Source of the DNA: Curtobacterium sp. MMLR14_010
GTDB taxonomy: Bacteria > Actinomycetota > Actinomycetes > Actinomycetales > Microbacteriaceae
DNA length: 64,000 nt
Direction of reading: 5' to 3'
NCBI RefSeq assembly: GCF_001865015.1
Contig: NZ_MJGV01000046.1
Span: forward strand, 407,426-471,425
A model generated the notes under the pieces. The model made no database searches and had not been told where the DNA came from. It saw nothing but the letters and a program-made list of their open reading frames with translations. A program made the translations under genes and the position numbers. Below, one piece after another: positions 8,585-20,206 of the stretch (the first letter of the stretch is position 1; every line of letters starts with the position of its first letter).

Positions 8585-8600
8585 GTAACTATACAGTTAC
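8585..8600. promoter_or_regulatory. Perfect dyad operator before the NTF2-like/TetR operon
   Basis: GTAACT-ATAC-AGTTAC has six-base perfect arms. On the minus strand it contains TATAGT, a good -10, eight bases before the ATG at 8579. Binding of the TetR protein encoded second in the operon would block RNA polymerase. The dyad is strongly AT-rich for this genome. Confidence 0.65.
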
Positions 8601-8656
8601 TTACTTCTGGGTGTCGAGGACACGACACCACCGTCGCTCCGCGAATCCGACGACCG

Positions 8657-9733
8657 TCAGGGCATGAGCACCGCGATCGACAGCCCACGCACCTGCTCAG
8701 CCCGCGTCAGCGCTGCAGTGGGATCGTCGATGCCGACGGTCGTGACCTCCAGCGCACTGAGGTCGATGACGCCCGCCTGGACCTGACGCCACACCCGGAA
8801 CGCGGTCTCCTCCGAGCACATCCACGACCCGCGGAGGGTGATCCGGCGGCGCATCAGCTGGTCGTACGGGATGGGGAGGGACTGGCGGACGCCTCCGAGG
8901 AGCACCACCGTGCCGTCGGTCCGGACCGTGTCGAACCCCGCCATCGTGAGGTCGGAGGTCGGCGTCGGACCGAGTGCGTCGATCACGACGTCCGCCTCCC
9001 CGTCGAGCGCCAAGCTGATCGCCGCGGCGTCACCGGCGCGACCACCTACGGACCGGACAGCGCACACCCGACGGTCCAGGGCCTCCAGGCGGTCGAGGCT
9101 GGCGGCGTCACGCCCGACGGCGACCACTCGCGCCGCGCCGCGCGCGAGCGCCAGGAGCACTGCGGCGCCGCCCATCTGCCCGCTCGCTCCGAGCACGACG
9201 ACCCGGTCCCCCGCGGCCATCCCACTGCGCTCCACTGCACCAGCCGCGACGCTCAACCAGGGCAGGAACGCGAGCTTCGTCGGATCCGGGTGCGCGTCGG
9301 CGCCGGGCAGCGCGAGGACTGCCGAACCGGGCATCAGGGTGCGCTCGGCGAACGTGCCCGTCCGCCACACCCGCCGCATCCGCTCCGTGGTCGCTGTCGT
9401 GACCCCGCGACCGCCGATCCCCGTCCAGCCGAGCAGCACCTCCTCGGGTTCGGCGACCCGGCCGCTCCGCAGGAAGCCGGTGCACAGCGCCGTCTCACCG
9501 ACGCGGACCGTGGTGACGTCGTCCGCGACCTCCTCCACGATCCCGATGCCGCCGATGCCGAGGACCGTCGGTGTCGCGATCCCACCGCGCCCGCCCTGGA
9601 CGAGCATGCGCGTGTAGGCCGGCACCTGCACCGCGAGCATCCGCAGCACCACACCGCCGCTCCGGACCAGGGGGTCGGGCACCTCCTCGAGCGTGAGTGC
9701 CGAGCCGAGTTCGTCGAGTGTCCATGCCTGCAT
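8657..9733 (-). CDS. Medium-chain dehydrogenase/reductase (zinc-type family)
   Basis: The 358-residue protein has an N-terminal GroES-like domain and a Rossmann domain with GDRVVVLGASGQMGGAAVLLAL near residue 190, followed by a cofactor-binding VAVGRD. The usual GHE zinc motif is not evident (GIGGIGIVEEV stands in its place), so it may be a zinc-independent quinone-reductase-like member. The start MQAW at 9733 fits family length. It is divergent from the HTH regulator at 9813, which probably controls it. Confidence 0.8.
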   Translation of the reverse strand: MQAWTLDELGSALTLEEVPDPLVRSGGVVLRMLAVQVPAYTRMLVQGGRGGIATPTVLGIGGIGIVEEVADDVTTVRVGETALCTGFLRSGRVAEPEEVLLGWTGIGGRGVTTATTERMRRVWRTGTFAERTLMPGSAVLALPGADAHPDPTKLAFLPWLSVAAGAVERSGMAAGDRVVVLGASGQMGGAAVLLALARGAARVVAVGRDAASLDRLEALDRRVCAVRSVGGRAGDAAAISLALDGEADVVIDALGPTPTSDLTMAGFDTVRTDGTVVLLGGVRQSLPIPYDQLMRRRITLRGSWMCSEETAFRVWRQVQAGVIDLSALEVTTVGIDDPTAALTRAEQVRGLSIAVLMP

Positions 9734-9781
9734 GTCGACAGTCTTCGGCGCGACCGGAGCAGCATCCAGAGCCGCCGCATA

Positions 9782-9800
9782 CTGGTACCCAGACCACCAG
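9782..9800. promoter_or_regulatory. Candidate operator between MDR and HTH regulator
   Basis: CTGGT (9782-9786) and ACCAG (9796-9800) form a dyad with a nine-base spacer in the 79-base divergent gap. The arms are short, so this is only a suggestion. Confidence 0.3.
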
Positions 9801-9812
9801 GGAGGAACCGGC

Positions 9813-10595
9813 GTGAGCGACGTCAGCGAGCAGCAGCGCCGGGAACTCGGCGCGTTCCTGCGGGCGCGACGCGAGCGCACACCTCCGGAGGACGTCGGGA
9901 TGCCGGGCTCGCCCCGGCGACGCACACCGGGCCTCCGTCGCGAGGAACTGGCGATGCTCGCCGGAATCAGCCCCACCTGGTACACGTTCCTGGAACAGGG
10001 ACGCGACATCCGGCCGTCACACCAGGTGCTCGACGCAGTCGCCCGGGCCCTCGGACTCGGCGACGCCGAGCGGACGCACCTGTTCGCGATCGCCGGGCAC
10101 GCAGCCGCCGACTCGCGCCAGGGTCGACCGCTGGACCCGGAGGTCGCGCGGATCGTCGACCGCCTCGATCCGGACCCGGCGTACGTGACCGGGGAGACCT
10201 TCGACCTGCTCGCGTGGAACAGCGCGGCGGCCGATCTGTTCCGCGGTGCCTTGACCGACCACGAACACCCGAACCTGGTCCGGTGGGTGTTCCTCTCCCC
10301 CGACGCCCGCGAGGTCCTGCCCGACTGGATCGACGTGGCACAGAGCCTGCTCGCACGGGTGCGCACGCGCGCCGGGCGACAGCTGGCTCGCGCGTCCCTC
10401 GCGGAGCTCGAGGCCGAACTGCGGAGCGCCAGCCCGGAGGCCGACCAGTGGTGGCCGCGGTACGACATCGGCACCGAGGGGGCCGGCATCAAGCGCGTGC
10501 GTCTCGTCGACGGGGAGGAACAGCGTCTGGCGTTCACGTCGTTCGAGGTCGCAGAGCACCCGGGGCAGACCATGACCGTGTACCGACGGCTCTGA
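9813..10595 (+). CDS. Xre-type regulator with MmyB-like ligand domain
   Basis: The 260-residue protein opens with ELGAFLRARRERTPPEDVG and the HTH segment PGLRREELAMLAGISPTWYTFLEQGRD (residues 35-62). The C-terminal 150 residues carry the MmyB-like LBD pattern: FDLLAWNSAAADLFRG, HPNLVRWVFL and a C-terminal HPGQTM region. A GTG start at 9813 is preceded by GGAGG at 9801-9805. It is divergent from the dehydrogenase at 8657. Proteins of this group usually regulate a neighbouring oxidoreductase. Confidence 0.85.
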   Translation: MSDVSEQQRRELGAFLRARRERTPPEDVGMPGSPRRRTPGLRREELAMLAGISPTWYTFLEQGRDIRPSHQVLDAVARALGLGDAERTHLFAIAGHAAADSRQGRPLDPEVARIVDRLDPDPAYVTGETFDLLAWNSAAADLFRGALTDHEHPNLVRWVFLSPDAREVLPDWIDVAQSLLARVRTRAGRQLARASLAELEAELRSASPEADQWWPRYDIGTEGAGIKRVRLVDGEEQRLAFTSFEVAEHPGQTMTVYRRL

Positions 10596-10626
10596 CGCCC
10601 GCCCGCCCGCTCGGTACGGTGGAGGC

Positions 10627-11577
10627 GTGACCGCCCGTCGTCCTCTCAGCCCACTGTTCTGGACCCTCGCACAAGTCGGGTCGCGGGTCCGCGCCGGGTC
10701 TCCGCGCGGCCTCCCGGAACCGAGCACGCCGCTGCCCGCCCCGGCGGAACTGCAGATCCCGACGCGGCACGGCTCGATCCGTGCGGTGGTGCAACGTCCC
10801 GCCGTCGACACCGAGGACGCTCCGGTCGTGCTCCAGCTGCACGGCGGTGGGTTCGTCAACCGGTACCCCGAACAGGACCTCCACATCGCCCGAGTGATGG
10901 CCGACCGGCTCGGTGCCGTCGTGGTGCTGCCCGACTACGACACCGGACCGCGTGTGCAGTACCCGGTCGCGGAGGAAGAGGCGTACGACGTCGCCCGGTG
11001 GCTTCGTGACGAGGAAGGTGCCGGGTGGTCCGGTGACCGGCTCCTGCTCAGCGGCGTCAGCGCCGGAGCGAAGCTCGCGATCAACGTTTGCCAACAGCTG
11101 TATGCCGCGTCGTTGCCGGCGCCCACCGCCGTCACACTCGTCGTCCCGGTGACCGACGTCACGCGCACGGACCGGACGTCGGACATCCGTCGCCCCGCGA
11201 TCAGTCCGTTCGTGCAGCGCTTCTCCGGGTGGGCGTACTTCCCGGACACCGTCCGTCAGCAGGAGCCGCTCGCGTCGCCGTCCCGCGACAGCGCGCTGCC
11301 CGAAGCGATGCCACCGACGCTCGTGCTGACCGGCGGTGACGACACGCTCGCCCCCGAGGGGGCCGAGCTCGTCGCGCAGCTCCGGAACGGGGGCGTCCAC
11401 ACGGAGCACCACGTCTTCGTCGGGTCGGACCACGACTTCGTCGCGGGCCGCGACCGGGCGGTCATCGTGGAGACACTCGACCGGCTCACTGACTTCTTCG
11501 CTGCGCAGCTCTCGCGCCCGGGCCTGGACCCGAGCGCCGACCCGGACCCGGACCCGGACGAGCGGAACGTCCGGTAG
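10627..11577 (+). CDS. Alpha/beta hydrolase, hormone-sensitive-lipase type
   Basis: The 316-residue protein has the HSL-family oxyanion motif HGGGF (about residue 73), the nucleophile elbow GVSAG, an aspartate in TGGDDTLAPEG and the catalytic histidine in GSDHDF. All triad positions are therefore present. It is likely an esterase of small acyl or aromatic esters. The C-terminus ends in a PDPDPDE stretch also seen in the TetR protein at 25149. TACGGT at 10615-10620 stands six bases before the GTG start, and GGAGGC lies between them, so either leaderless or SD-led initiation is possible. Confidence 0.85.
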   Translation: MTARRPLSPLFWTLAQVGSRVRAGSPRGLPEPSTPLPAPAELQIPTRHGSIRAVVQRPAVDTEDAPVVLQLHGGGFVNRYPEQDLHIARVMADRLGAVVVLPDYDTGPRVQYPVAEEEAYDVARWLRDEEGAGWSGDRLLLSGVSAGAKLAINVCQQLYAASLPAPTAVTLVVPVTDVTRTDRTSDIRRPAISPFVQRFSGWAYFPDTVRQQEPLASPSRDSALPEAMPPTLVLTGGDDTLAPEGAELVAQLRNGGVHTEHHVFVGSDHDFVAGRDRAVIVETLDRLTDFFAAQLSRPGLDPSADPDPDPDERNVR

Positions 11578-11649
11578 TCGACTGACCACCGGGCGGAGCC
11601 CCGTCGCAGCGCCGTGCGGCCCGCTCGTCACGTCCCTGCAGCCTGCTGA

Positions 11650-12828
11650 TCACATGCTGCGGTCTGCCGATCCCATCGCGAGGAGCTGCGCGTTCCGGGC
11701 TGCGATCTCCTCGTCGGTGTCCGGGGAGATCATCGGCAAGCCGAACTCCTCGGTCTCCATCTGGATCTTCTCCGCGGTGGGGCGGAAGCTGCACTCGTAC
11801 TCGGCGAAGGCGGCGAGGACGTCACCGTCAGCCGTGACGAAGGCGTCGTAGAGGGCGGTCGCACCGAGGATCGCGACGGACCCGCCCATGCCGGCAGCGG
11901 GTGAGGGGCAGTAGGCAGCATCACCGACGAGCGCGATCCGGCCCGCCGACCACGTGGGCAGCCGGTTCTGGCTGAGCTTGTCGAAGTAGAAGTTGTCGGC
12001 GTTCAGGGCCTGGTCGAAGACGTCCGAGAACGGCTGTCCGGCGTCGGCGAACACCTCGCGGATGATCTGCTTCTGCGCCTCGACGTCGTGGTGGTCGTAC
12101 GCGATCTCCTCGTCGGACTGGAACATGAACACCACGTCGGTGCTGTGCTCGTACGAGTTCAGCAGCAGCGTGCGGCCGGGTGCGTTCTGGATGCGCGACG
12201 TCCACGGCTGGATGAACATGTCCTGGACGACCGTGACGGACGTGTAGTGGTGCAGGAAGTGGCTGTGGTCCGATTCCGGACCGAACGAGAGCCGCCGCAC
12301 GGTGGAGTGGTTGCCGTCGCAGCCGAGCACCATCGCGAACTCCCGCTCCGGCCCGTGGCGGAACGAGGCTCGCACCCCGTCGGCTGTCCCGACGAGTGCG
12401 GTGATCGAGTCGCCGAACGTCACCTCGACGGTGTCCTCGATCTCGGCGAACAGGATGTCGAGCAGGTCGTCGCGGTGGACCTCGACGTCGTCGAAGCGGT
12501 GGATCTCGTACTCGTCGATGACGATGCTCTCGTCCGACGCGTCCGGGTCAGCGGTCACGACGGGGGTGCCGTCGAGGTCAGCGATCACGGTGGTCCGCGG
12601 CGGCAGCGCCTTCGCGCGGACCGCCGGGAGGACGTCCATCCGCTCGAAGATCTCCATCGCGTCGCGCCGGAGGTCGACCGGCGTCCCGCCCCTGCGGAGC
12701 CCCGGCGCCTGCTCCACGATGGTGACCTCGTACCCGAGGCGTCGCATCCAGATCGCGGTCGTCATCCCCGCGAAGCTCGCCCCCGAGATGAGGACCCGGT
12801 CGGGCTGCTGTGTGGTCTCGATGCTCAT
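11650..12828 (-). CDS. FAD-dependent monooxygenase (PHBH family)
   Basis: The 392-residue flavoprotein begins RVLISGASFAGMTTAIWMRRLGY (FAD dinucleotide motif, residues 11 to 33), with RRGGTPVDLRRDA following. It has VHRDDLLDILF in the middle and the second FAD motif GDAAYCPSPAAGMGG near residue 305. It resembles class A aromatic hydroxylases that act on small aromatic or polyketide substrates. A TetR gene lies divergently at 12934, with two matching dyads in the gap. Confidence 0.85.
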   Translation of the reverse strand: MSIETTQQPDRVLISGASFAGMTTAIWMRRLGYEVTIVEQAPGLRRGGTPVDLRRDAMEIFERMDVLPAVRAKALPPRTTVIADLDGTPVVTADPDASDESIVIDEYEIHRFDDVEVHRDDLLDILFAEIEDTVEVTFGDSITALVGTADGVRASFRHGPEREFAMVLGCDGNHSTVRRLSFGPESDHSHFLHHYTSVTVVQDMFIQPWTSRIQNAPGRTLLLNSYEHSTDVVFMFQSDEEIAYDHHDVEAQKQIIREVFADAGQPFSDVFDQALNADNFYFDKLSQNRLPTWSAGRIALVGDAAYCPSPAAGMGGSVAILGATALYDAFVTADGDVLAAFAEYECSFRPTAEKIQMETEEFGLPMISPDTDEEIAARNAQLLAMGSADRSM

Positions 12829-12862
12829 GGTGTTCCTCCCTGGCGGACTGCCAGAATCAATC

Positions 12863-12912
12863 GTGGAGTGACTCTACTTTTACAGCGTAGCACCGTTCTT
12901 GGAGTGACTCCA
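12863..12912. promoter_or_regulatory. Two TetR operator dyads between FMO and TetR genes
   Basis: GTGGAGT-G-ACTCTAC (12863-12877) and TGGAGT-G-ACTCCA (12900-12912) share the core GAGTGACTC. The second is a perfect odd-length dyad and the first has one mismatch. Their centres are 36 bases apart, so one can cover each divergent promoter. They are the obvious binding sites for the TetR protein at 12934. Confidence 0.65.
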
Positions 12913-12933
12913 CGTTTGTGGGAGGATGACGTC

Positions 12934-13581
12934 GTGCAGGATCAGATGGGTCTCCGGGAGCGCAAGAAACTCGAGATGCGGCAGCGGCTGGCCGACGTCG
13001 CCGCGCAGCTCTTCATGGATCGCGGGTACGACGCCGTGGCCATGTCGGACGTCGCGAGAGCCGCCGGGGTGGCAGACCAGACCGTCTACAACTACTTCCC
13101 GACCAAGCCGAACCTGGTCCTCGACCGAGCCGGCGACATGCTCGAACGCGCACGTCGCACCGTCCTCGAACGGGAGCCGGACACGACCCCGGCTGAGGCC
13201 CTGAGCGCGCAGGTGCACGGTGACATCGACCACTTCGCGGCACGTGATGCCGTCTTCGCACGCGGCGAGTTCCCCGCGCAGTCAGTCATCAGCGACTCGC
13301 TCCGCCGCCATGCGCTGGAGTTCCGCCACGACCAAGCCGCGGCGATCGCCACGGCCATCGGACAGACGGATCCCGACGTGCCCGCCCTCGTCGCCCGTGT
13401 GCACGCCGGCGCGCTCACGACCGTCATGCAAGCGGTCACCGATCGCATCGGAGCAGCGATCCTCGCCGACGCAGACCTCGCTGCGGCAGCCCGCGAACTC
13501 CACGTCGACGCCGACGTCGCACTCACGGACGCCTCGGAGGCGTTCCGGGCCACCAGAGCACGGTTCGCAGGGCCGTCCTGA
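12934..13581 (+). CDS. TetR/AcrR-family transcriptional regulator
   Basis: The 215-residue protein has an N-terminal basic arm GLRERKKLEMRQRL and HTH stretch AMSDVARAAGVADQTVYNYF (about residues 33-52). The GTG at 12934 was chosen because GGAGG (12921-12925) sits eight bases upstream; the downstream ATG at codon 5 is an alternative. Two dyads occupy the gap to the divergent FAD monooxygenase, so a repressor of that enzyme and of itself is likely. Confidence 0.85.
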   Translation: MQDQMGLRERKKLEMRQRLADVAAQLFMDRGYDAVAMSDVARAAGVADQTVYNYFPTKPNLVLDRAGDMLERARRTVLEREPDTTPAEALSAQVHGDIDHFAARDAVFARGEFPAQSVISDSLRRHALEFRHDQAAAIATAIGQTDPDVPALVARVHAGALTTVMQAVTDRIGAAILADADLAAAARELHVDADVALTDASEAFRATRARFAGPS

Positions 13582-13703
13582 GGTCGACGCGACCGAGCAG
13601 CGGCGCTCGTGGACCTGGTCCTGACGGGCACTGGGACGTCATCGCAGCATGGGTGATCGCGACGACCTGGCTGGCGGACCGCGGGCTCGGAGTCACCGTC
13701 GGG

Positions 13704-14402
13704 TCAGGTGAGCACCACCTGCGCGTGGACGAGGATGTCGTGCAGGTCCGGACGGAGCGTCTCCTGCGAGGGCGTCTGCACCTTCACGATGAGCGCCGCG
13801 CCGGGCTTCGCGAACGCCCGGGCCACGGTTGCCGACCACGACCCGTCCGTGGTGTGCCCAGCGATGGAGAGGAACTGCGCGGTGCCGCCGGTCATGGTCG
13901 GCAGGAGCTGCTCCTCGAGCTGCTCGGCGGGCATCCCCGCTGCCGTGAACAGCTGCTCGGTGGCGGCGCGGTCCCCCATCGACGGGTCGAGGTCGGTGAT
14001 CCGCTGCTGCGTGATGGTCGCGACCGAGCCGTCGGACTTCGTGTACTCCCGCGACCCCACGGAGGAGTCCTCCCCCGTCTGCTCCCACCCGTCGAGCGCT
14101 GAGACCTCGAGACCGAACGCGGGCAGCGTGCTCGCGGACAGTGCGGCGCCGTCCTCGAACGTGAGGTCCGTGGCCGCTGCCGCTGCGTCGGTGGTCTTCG
14201 TCGGCGCCGGCGTCCGTTCCGCAGACGACGGCGACGACGACTGCGACGACTGCGAGGACTGCGACTTCGACGGTGACTGCCGGGCCTCCGGCGCACTGCC
14301 GCTGGTTCCCGCGCACCCGGAGAGCGCGACGACGGCGAGCACGACGGCCGCCCCCACGATGGTGGCCCTGCGCGTGACGGGCAGGACGGTCGTTCTGGAC
14401 AT
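13704..14402 (-). CDS. Secreted lipoprotein of unknown function
   Basis: The 232-residue protein has a type II signal peptide: basic VTRRATIV, hydrophobic GAAVVLAVVA and lipobox LSGC with the modified cysteine at residue 30. A serine/glutamine/proline-rich linker (residues 33-70, with repeated SSQ) spans to a globular domain of about 150 residues. It should be anchored on the outer face of the membrane. The domain was not recognised. Confidence 0.8.
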   Translation of the reverse strand: MSRTTVLPVTRRATIVGAAVVLAVVALSGCAGTSGSAPEARQSPSKSQSSQSSQSSSPSSAERTPAPTKTTDAAAAATDLTFEDGAALSASTLPAFGLEVSALDGWEQTGEDSSVGSREYTKSDGSVATITQQRITDLDPSMGDRAATEQLFTAAGMPAEQLEEQLLPTMTGGTAQFLSIAGHTTDGSWSATVARAFAKPGAALIVKVQTPSQETLRPDLHDILVHAQVVLT

Positions 14403-14538
14403 GTGGTTCCCCCTTGACTCCGCCGTGCGCCCCGTGCACCGGCGAGTACGGCACCGAGCCTACGGGTCATGGCCGAGGAGGGGCTTCACGGGGCCGTGCG
14501 GACGGGATGATCACGTCCACGGACCAACCTCGACAGCG

Positions 14539-16026
14539 TCAAGACCGGTCCCCAGCCGTCACGAACGGCAGTTCGGACGTGTCCAGGTTCGGGTTGTCGT
14601 CCTGGGTACGCACGAGTTCACGTGCTTCCTCGGTCGTCTCGACGGCGGGCATCGACCCGGGCAGCGGCCTGCGGGAGGACTCCCGCATCCACAGCACGCC
14701 GACGGCTCCGACCACGCTCGTCGCCATCAGGAAGTACGCCGGCGCGAGATCGTCGCCGGTGGCCTGCAGCAACGCCTGCACGATGAGCGGCGTCGTCCCG
14801 CCGAAGACGGCGATCGCGATGTTGTAGGCGAAGCCCATGCCGGCGTACCGCGTCGCCGTCGGGAAGAGCGCCGGCAGCGAAGCCGCCTGGTTCGACACCC
14901 ACAGCGCGGTCATCAGCGCCAGCAGCGCCAGTCCGAGGAGAGTGGACCACTGCGCACCGTGCCCGATCAACAGGAACGCGGGGACCACGAGCACCACCGT
15001 CGTGGCCGCTCCGATCCACATCACCACACGGCGACCGACCCGGTCCGACAGTCGTCCCGTCAGCGGCAAGAGCACCGCCAGCAGGATCAGCACGGGGATC
15101 GTGAGCAGGGTGCCGTCGATGGGCGAGTAGCCCAGGGCGTCGGTGAGGTAGGTCGGCATGTACGACGTCAGGGCGTAGCCGACGGTGTTCGACGCCGCCA
15201 CGAGCATCATCGCGATGACGATCGGTCGCCAGTACTGGCGGACCATCGCCCACACGGAGCGCGGTCGACCCTCCGCCTCGGCCTGCCGTTCGGTGGCCTC
15301 GGCCTGGGCTGCCTGTGTCGCTCGGAACGCCGGGGACTCCTCGATCCGGAGTCGGAACCAGATCGCGACGACGCCGATCACGCCAGCAAGCAGGAACGGG
15401 AGGCGCCAGGCCCACGACGTCATTGCCTCCTGACCGAGGGCGAGCTGCAGTGCGGTCACCACGGCGGCGCCGAGCGCGAAGCCCATGTAGCTGCCCATGT
15501 CGAGGAAGCTCGCGAAGAACCCCCGGCGACGATCCGGTGCGTACTCGGTGATGAACGTCGTCGCCCCTGCGTACTCGCCGCCCGTCGAGAACCCCTGGAG
15601 CAGCTTGAGCACGACGAGGAGCACCGGAGCCGCCGCCCCGATCAGCGCGTAGGTGGGCAGTACGCCGATCAACATCGTCGACGTCGCCATCAGGATGAGC
15701 GTCGTCGCGAGCACCTTCTGTCGCCCGACCCGGTCACCGAGCCGCCCGAACACGATGCCGCCGAGCGGCCTCGCGATGTAGGTGGCGGCGAAGACACCGA
15801 GACTGAACAGGATCTGCACCGCTGGTTCGGCGGTCGGCAGGAACACCCGGCCCATGGTGACGGCCAGGTAGCCGTACACACCGACGTCGTACCACTCCAT
15901 CGTGTTGCCGACCACCATGCCGCTGACGGCCCGGCGCATCATGCCCTTGTCGACGACCGTCACGTCGCTCACGCGGAGTCGACGGGAGGGATGTCGGCTC
16001 TCGGTACTGCTGGGGTCGGACCGCAT
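14539..16026 (-). CDS. MFS transporter of the metabolite:H+ symporter type
   Basis: The 495-residue protein shows 12 hydrophobic segments and MHS-family marks: NTMEWYDVGVYGYLA in TM1, RPLGGIVFGRLGDRVGRQK in the first loop, and FSTGGEYAGATTFI in TM4. The group includes ProP, KgtP and ShiA, which import compatible solutes or organic acids with protons. The substrate cannot be told from sequence alone. GAGGAG lies about six bases before the ATG at 16026. The preceding 250 bases hold no gene. Confidence 0.85.
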   Translation of the reverse strand: MRSDPSSTESRHPSRRLRVSDVTVVDKGMMRRAVSGMVVGNTMEWYDVGVYGYLAVTMGRVFLPTAEPAVQILFSLGVFAATYIARPLGGIVFGRLGDRVGRQKVLATTLILMATSTMLIGVLPTYALIGAAAPVLLVVLKLLQGFSTGGEYAGATTFITEYAPDRRRGFFASFLDMGSYMGFALGAAVVTALQLALGQEAMTSWAWRLPFLLAGVIGVVAIWFRLRIEESPAFRATQAAQAEATERQAEAEGRPRSVWAMVRQYWRPIVIAMMLVAASNTVGYALTSYMPTYLTDALGYSPIDGTLLTIPVLILLAVLLPLTGRLSDRVGRRVVMWIGAATTVVLVVPAFLLIGHGAQWSTLLGLALLALMTALWVSNQAASLPALFPTATRYAGMGFAYNIAIAVFGGTTPLIVQALLQATGDDLAPAYFLMATSVVGAVGVLWMRESSRRPLPGSMPAVETTEEARELVRTQDDNPNLDTSELPFVTAGDRS

Positions 16027-16280
16027 GCACTGCTCCTCGCGTCGTCTGGCCGGGCCTCATGCCCGCTGGGACAGCCATCGACGCTAGCGAGATGTCGGCG
16101 CGGACGTCGGCTCCGATCCCGAGGAATCCACCGGATCGGGCACGACGCCCCCACCCGCTTCCGCAGCCTGGTGGCGATCCGACGAGGTGGATCACATCCC
16201 TGTAACGCTTGTCGCCCGACCGGTCAGCGGGTCACCGACGGCACTGCTGGAGCAGGGGCAGTCGCCGCGCCTCGGCCCCC

Positions 16281-16982
16281 TCACAGCGCGTCGTCGTACC
16301 GGAGGAAGACGATCGTGCGCCCGTCGGCGGTCCCGGCGAAGACCCCGACCGGGCCCGCGGTCCGACCGGTGAGATCGGCGGCGGCGGCGCTCCGCAGTGC
16401 GTCCTCCGCACGCCGGGTCAGGGCACTCGGGACGCCCTCCGCGAGCTCCGGGACGTCGACACCCGCCGGGAGGCGCACCAGGGCGCCGACGTAGCTGCCG
16501 TCCCGGGTCGCGGACGACCGCAGTCGCTCCGCGCCGTCCGGCAGGCGCACCCCGGTGCGTTGCTCGACCGTCGAGAGCGGCGTCCCGGTGCAGGGCCCGA
16601 TCCGCGCGCAGTCGCCCAGTGTCCCGACCCGTGTCGCGTTCCACCGCACACCAGCGACACCCGCGGTCAGGACGGCGACGAGCAGCACCACGAGGACCAC
16701 CAGTGCGGTCAACGACCGGACGACGGACGGCGGGCGGACGAGTGCCACGGCACCCGAGACGTCGTCCAGCCGTGGCCGTCGGCGGCGCAGGACCACGGCG
16801 GGGACCGGGTCGCTTGGTGCATCGGGGACGATGGGCGGTTCGTCGCCGTCGAACGGCAGGACGAGCAGCGTCGGGTCATCGCGGAACCGCCTGGAGACGA
16901 CGGCCTTCGCTCGTGCTTCCATGACGGTCACCGCGGTTATGTCGGTCCGGGTCCCGCCCTGGACGACTCGGAATCTCGGCAT
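16281..16982 (-). CDS. Single-pass membrane protein, unknown function
   Basis: The 233-residue protein has a cytoplasmic N-terminal part of about 90 residues (MPRFRVVQGGTRTDI start, like short actinobacterial proteins that bind a small cytosolic domain). One hydrophobic segment, ALVVLVVLLVAVLTAGVAGV, lies near residue 95. An outside domain with two cysteines (GDCARIGPC) follows. It was not recognised. The ATG at 16982 lacks a clear ribosome site, so the start is moderately certain. Confidence 0.6.
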   Translation of the reverse strand: MPRFRVVQGGTRTDITAVTVMEARAKAVVSRRFRDDPTLLVLPFDGDEPPIVPDAPSDPVPAVVLRRRRPRLDDVSGAVALVRPPSVVRSLTALVVLVVLLVAVLTAGVAGVRWNATRVGTLGDCARIGPCTGTPLSTVEQRTGVRLPDGAERLRSSATRDGSYVGALVRLPAGVDVPELAEGVPSALTRRAEDALRSAAAADLTGRTAGPVGVFAGTADGRTIVFLRYDDAL

Positions 16983-17116
16983 CCATCCAGCATCGCGGAC
17001 CGCGGACGGGTTCGTGTGGGGTCGTTGCCGGATCGCAACATGCCGCCCTGGCGGCGGCAGGGAACGTACCGCGGGCGGGAAGGTGCGAGGAGGAGGAACG
17101 CAACCACGGGGCGGCC

Positions 17117-17150
17117 GGGAGGCTCGGTACCGGGCCGTCACGAGCCTCCC
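17117..17150. repeat. Palindromic repeat family 1, copy 2
   Basis: GGGAGGCTCG (17117-17126) and CGAGCCTCCC (17141-17150) are perfect arms around a 14-base loop. The inner part has diverged from the family core. It lies between two minus-strand genes. Confidence 0.7.
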
Positions 17151-17212
17151 GTCCGGTGGGTGGCGCGGCGCGGCGCGGTGCGCCACCCTGCACGGTGCGG
17201 ACTCCTCCGGCC

Positions 17213-17276
17213 GGTGCGAGGTTCATCGCTCCGTGCGGGGCACAGCCTCGTACGGGGTGCGCAACCTCGCACCATG
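17213..17276 (-). repeat. Repeat family 2, reverse copy
   Basis: Read on the minus strand, 17235-17213 gives CACGGAGCGATGAACCTCGC followed by ACC. This nearly matches the core of the two direct repeats at 50518 and 50678 (CACGGAGTGGTCAACCTCGC then ACC). A second AACCTCGCACC, here on the plus strand, lies at 17263-17273, so this copy has inverted ends. Confidence 0.5.
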
Positions 17277-17285
17277 TGCTCGCGA

Positions 17286-20076
<2,791 letters not shown>

Positions 20077-20147
20077 GGTGGTCCCTTCGGGTTCGGTGTC
20101 CTGGCGGCGCCCGGGGTCCAGCGTGGGTGGACGGCCCGGCGTCGTCC

Positions 20148-20190
20148 ACGCTACGAGCGGGGGCAGCGCTGAGGGATGCCCTGACGGGGC
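20148..20190 (-). promoter_or_regulatory. Cupin-gene promoter with a single array-type motif
   Basis: On the minus strand, the sequence GTCAGGGCATCCC is followed by CAGCGC, CCCGCTC and the -10 hexamer TAGCGT (20153-20148). The same order and nearly the same bases occur at the promoter of the gene at 20207 (21031-21026). The plus-strand motif GCCCTGACGGGGC is at 20178-20190. Confidence 0.55.
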
Positions 20191-20206
20191 AGCCCTCACC
20201 GCTGAC

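Larger units (their letters stand above)
16983..17285. other. Intergenic region rich in repeats
   Basis: No convincing gene is present. The segment holds one copy of palindrome family 1 (17117-17150) and one copy of repeat family 2 in reverse orientation (17213-17276). A GC-only stretch (GGCGCGGCGCGG) lies at 17162-17174. Confidence 0.6.

Noticed and set aside
8657..10573. A 638-residue fusion protein containing the MDR enzyme
   Set aside because: The extra N-terminal 280 residues run antisense to the HTH regulator and have no domain; the MQAW start at 9733 fits the family.
9290..10630. Long arginine- and proline-rich frames overlapping the MDR and HTH genes
   Set aside because: Composition is that of GC-rich noncoding frames, and the genes in the other frames have intact conserved motifs.
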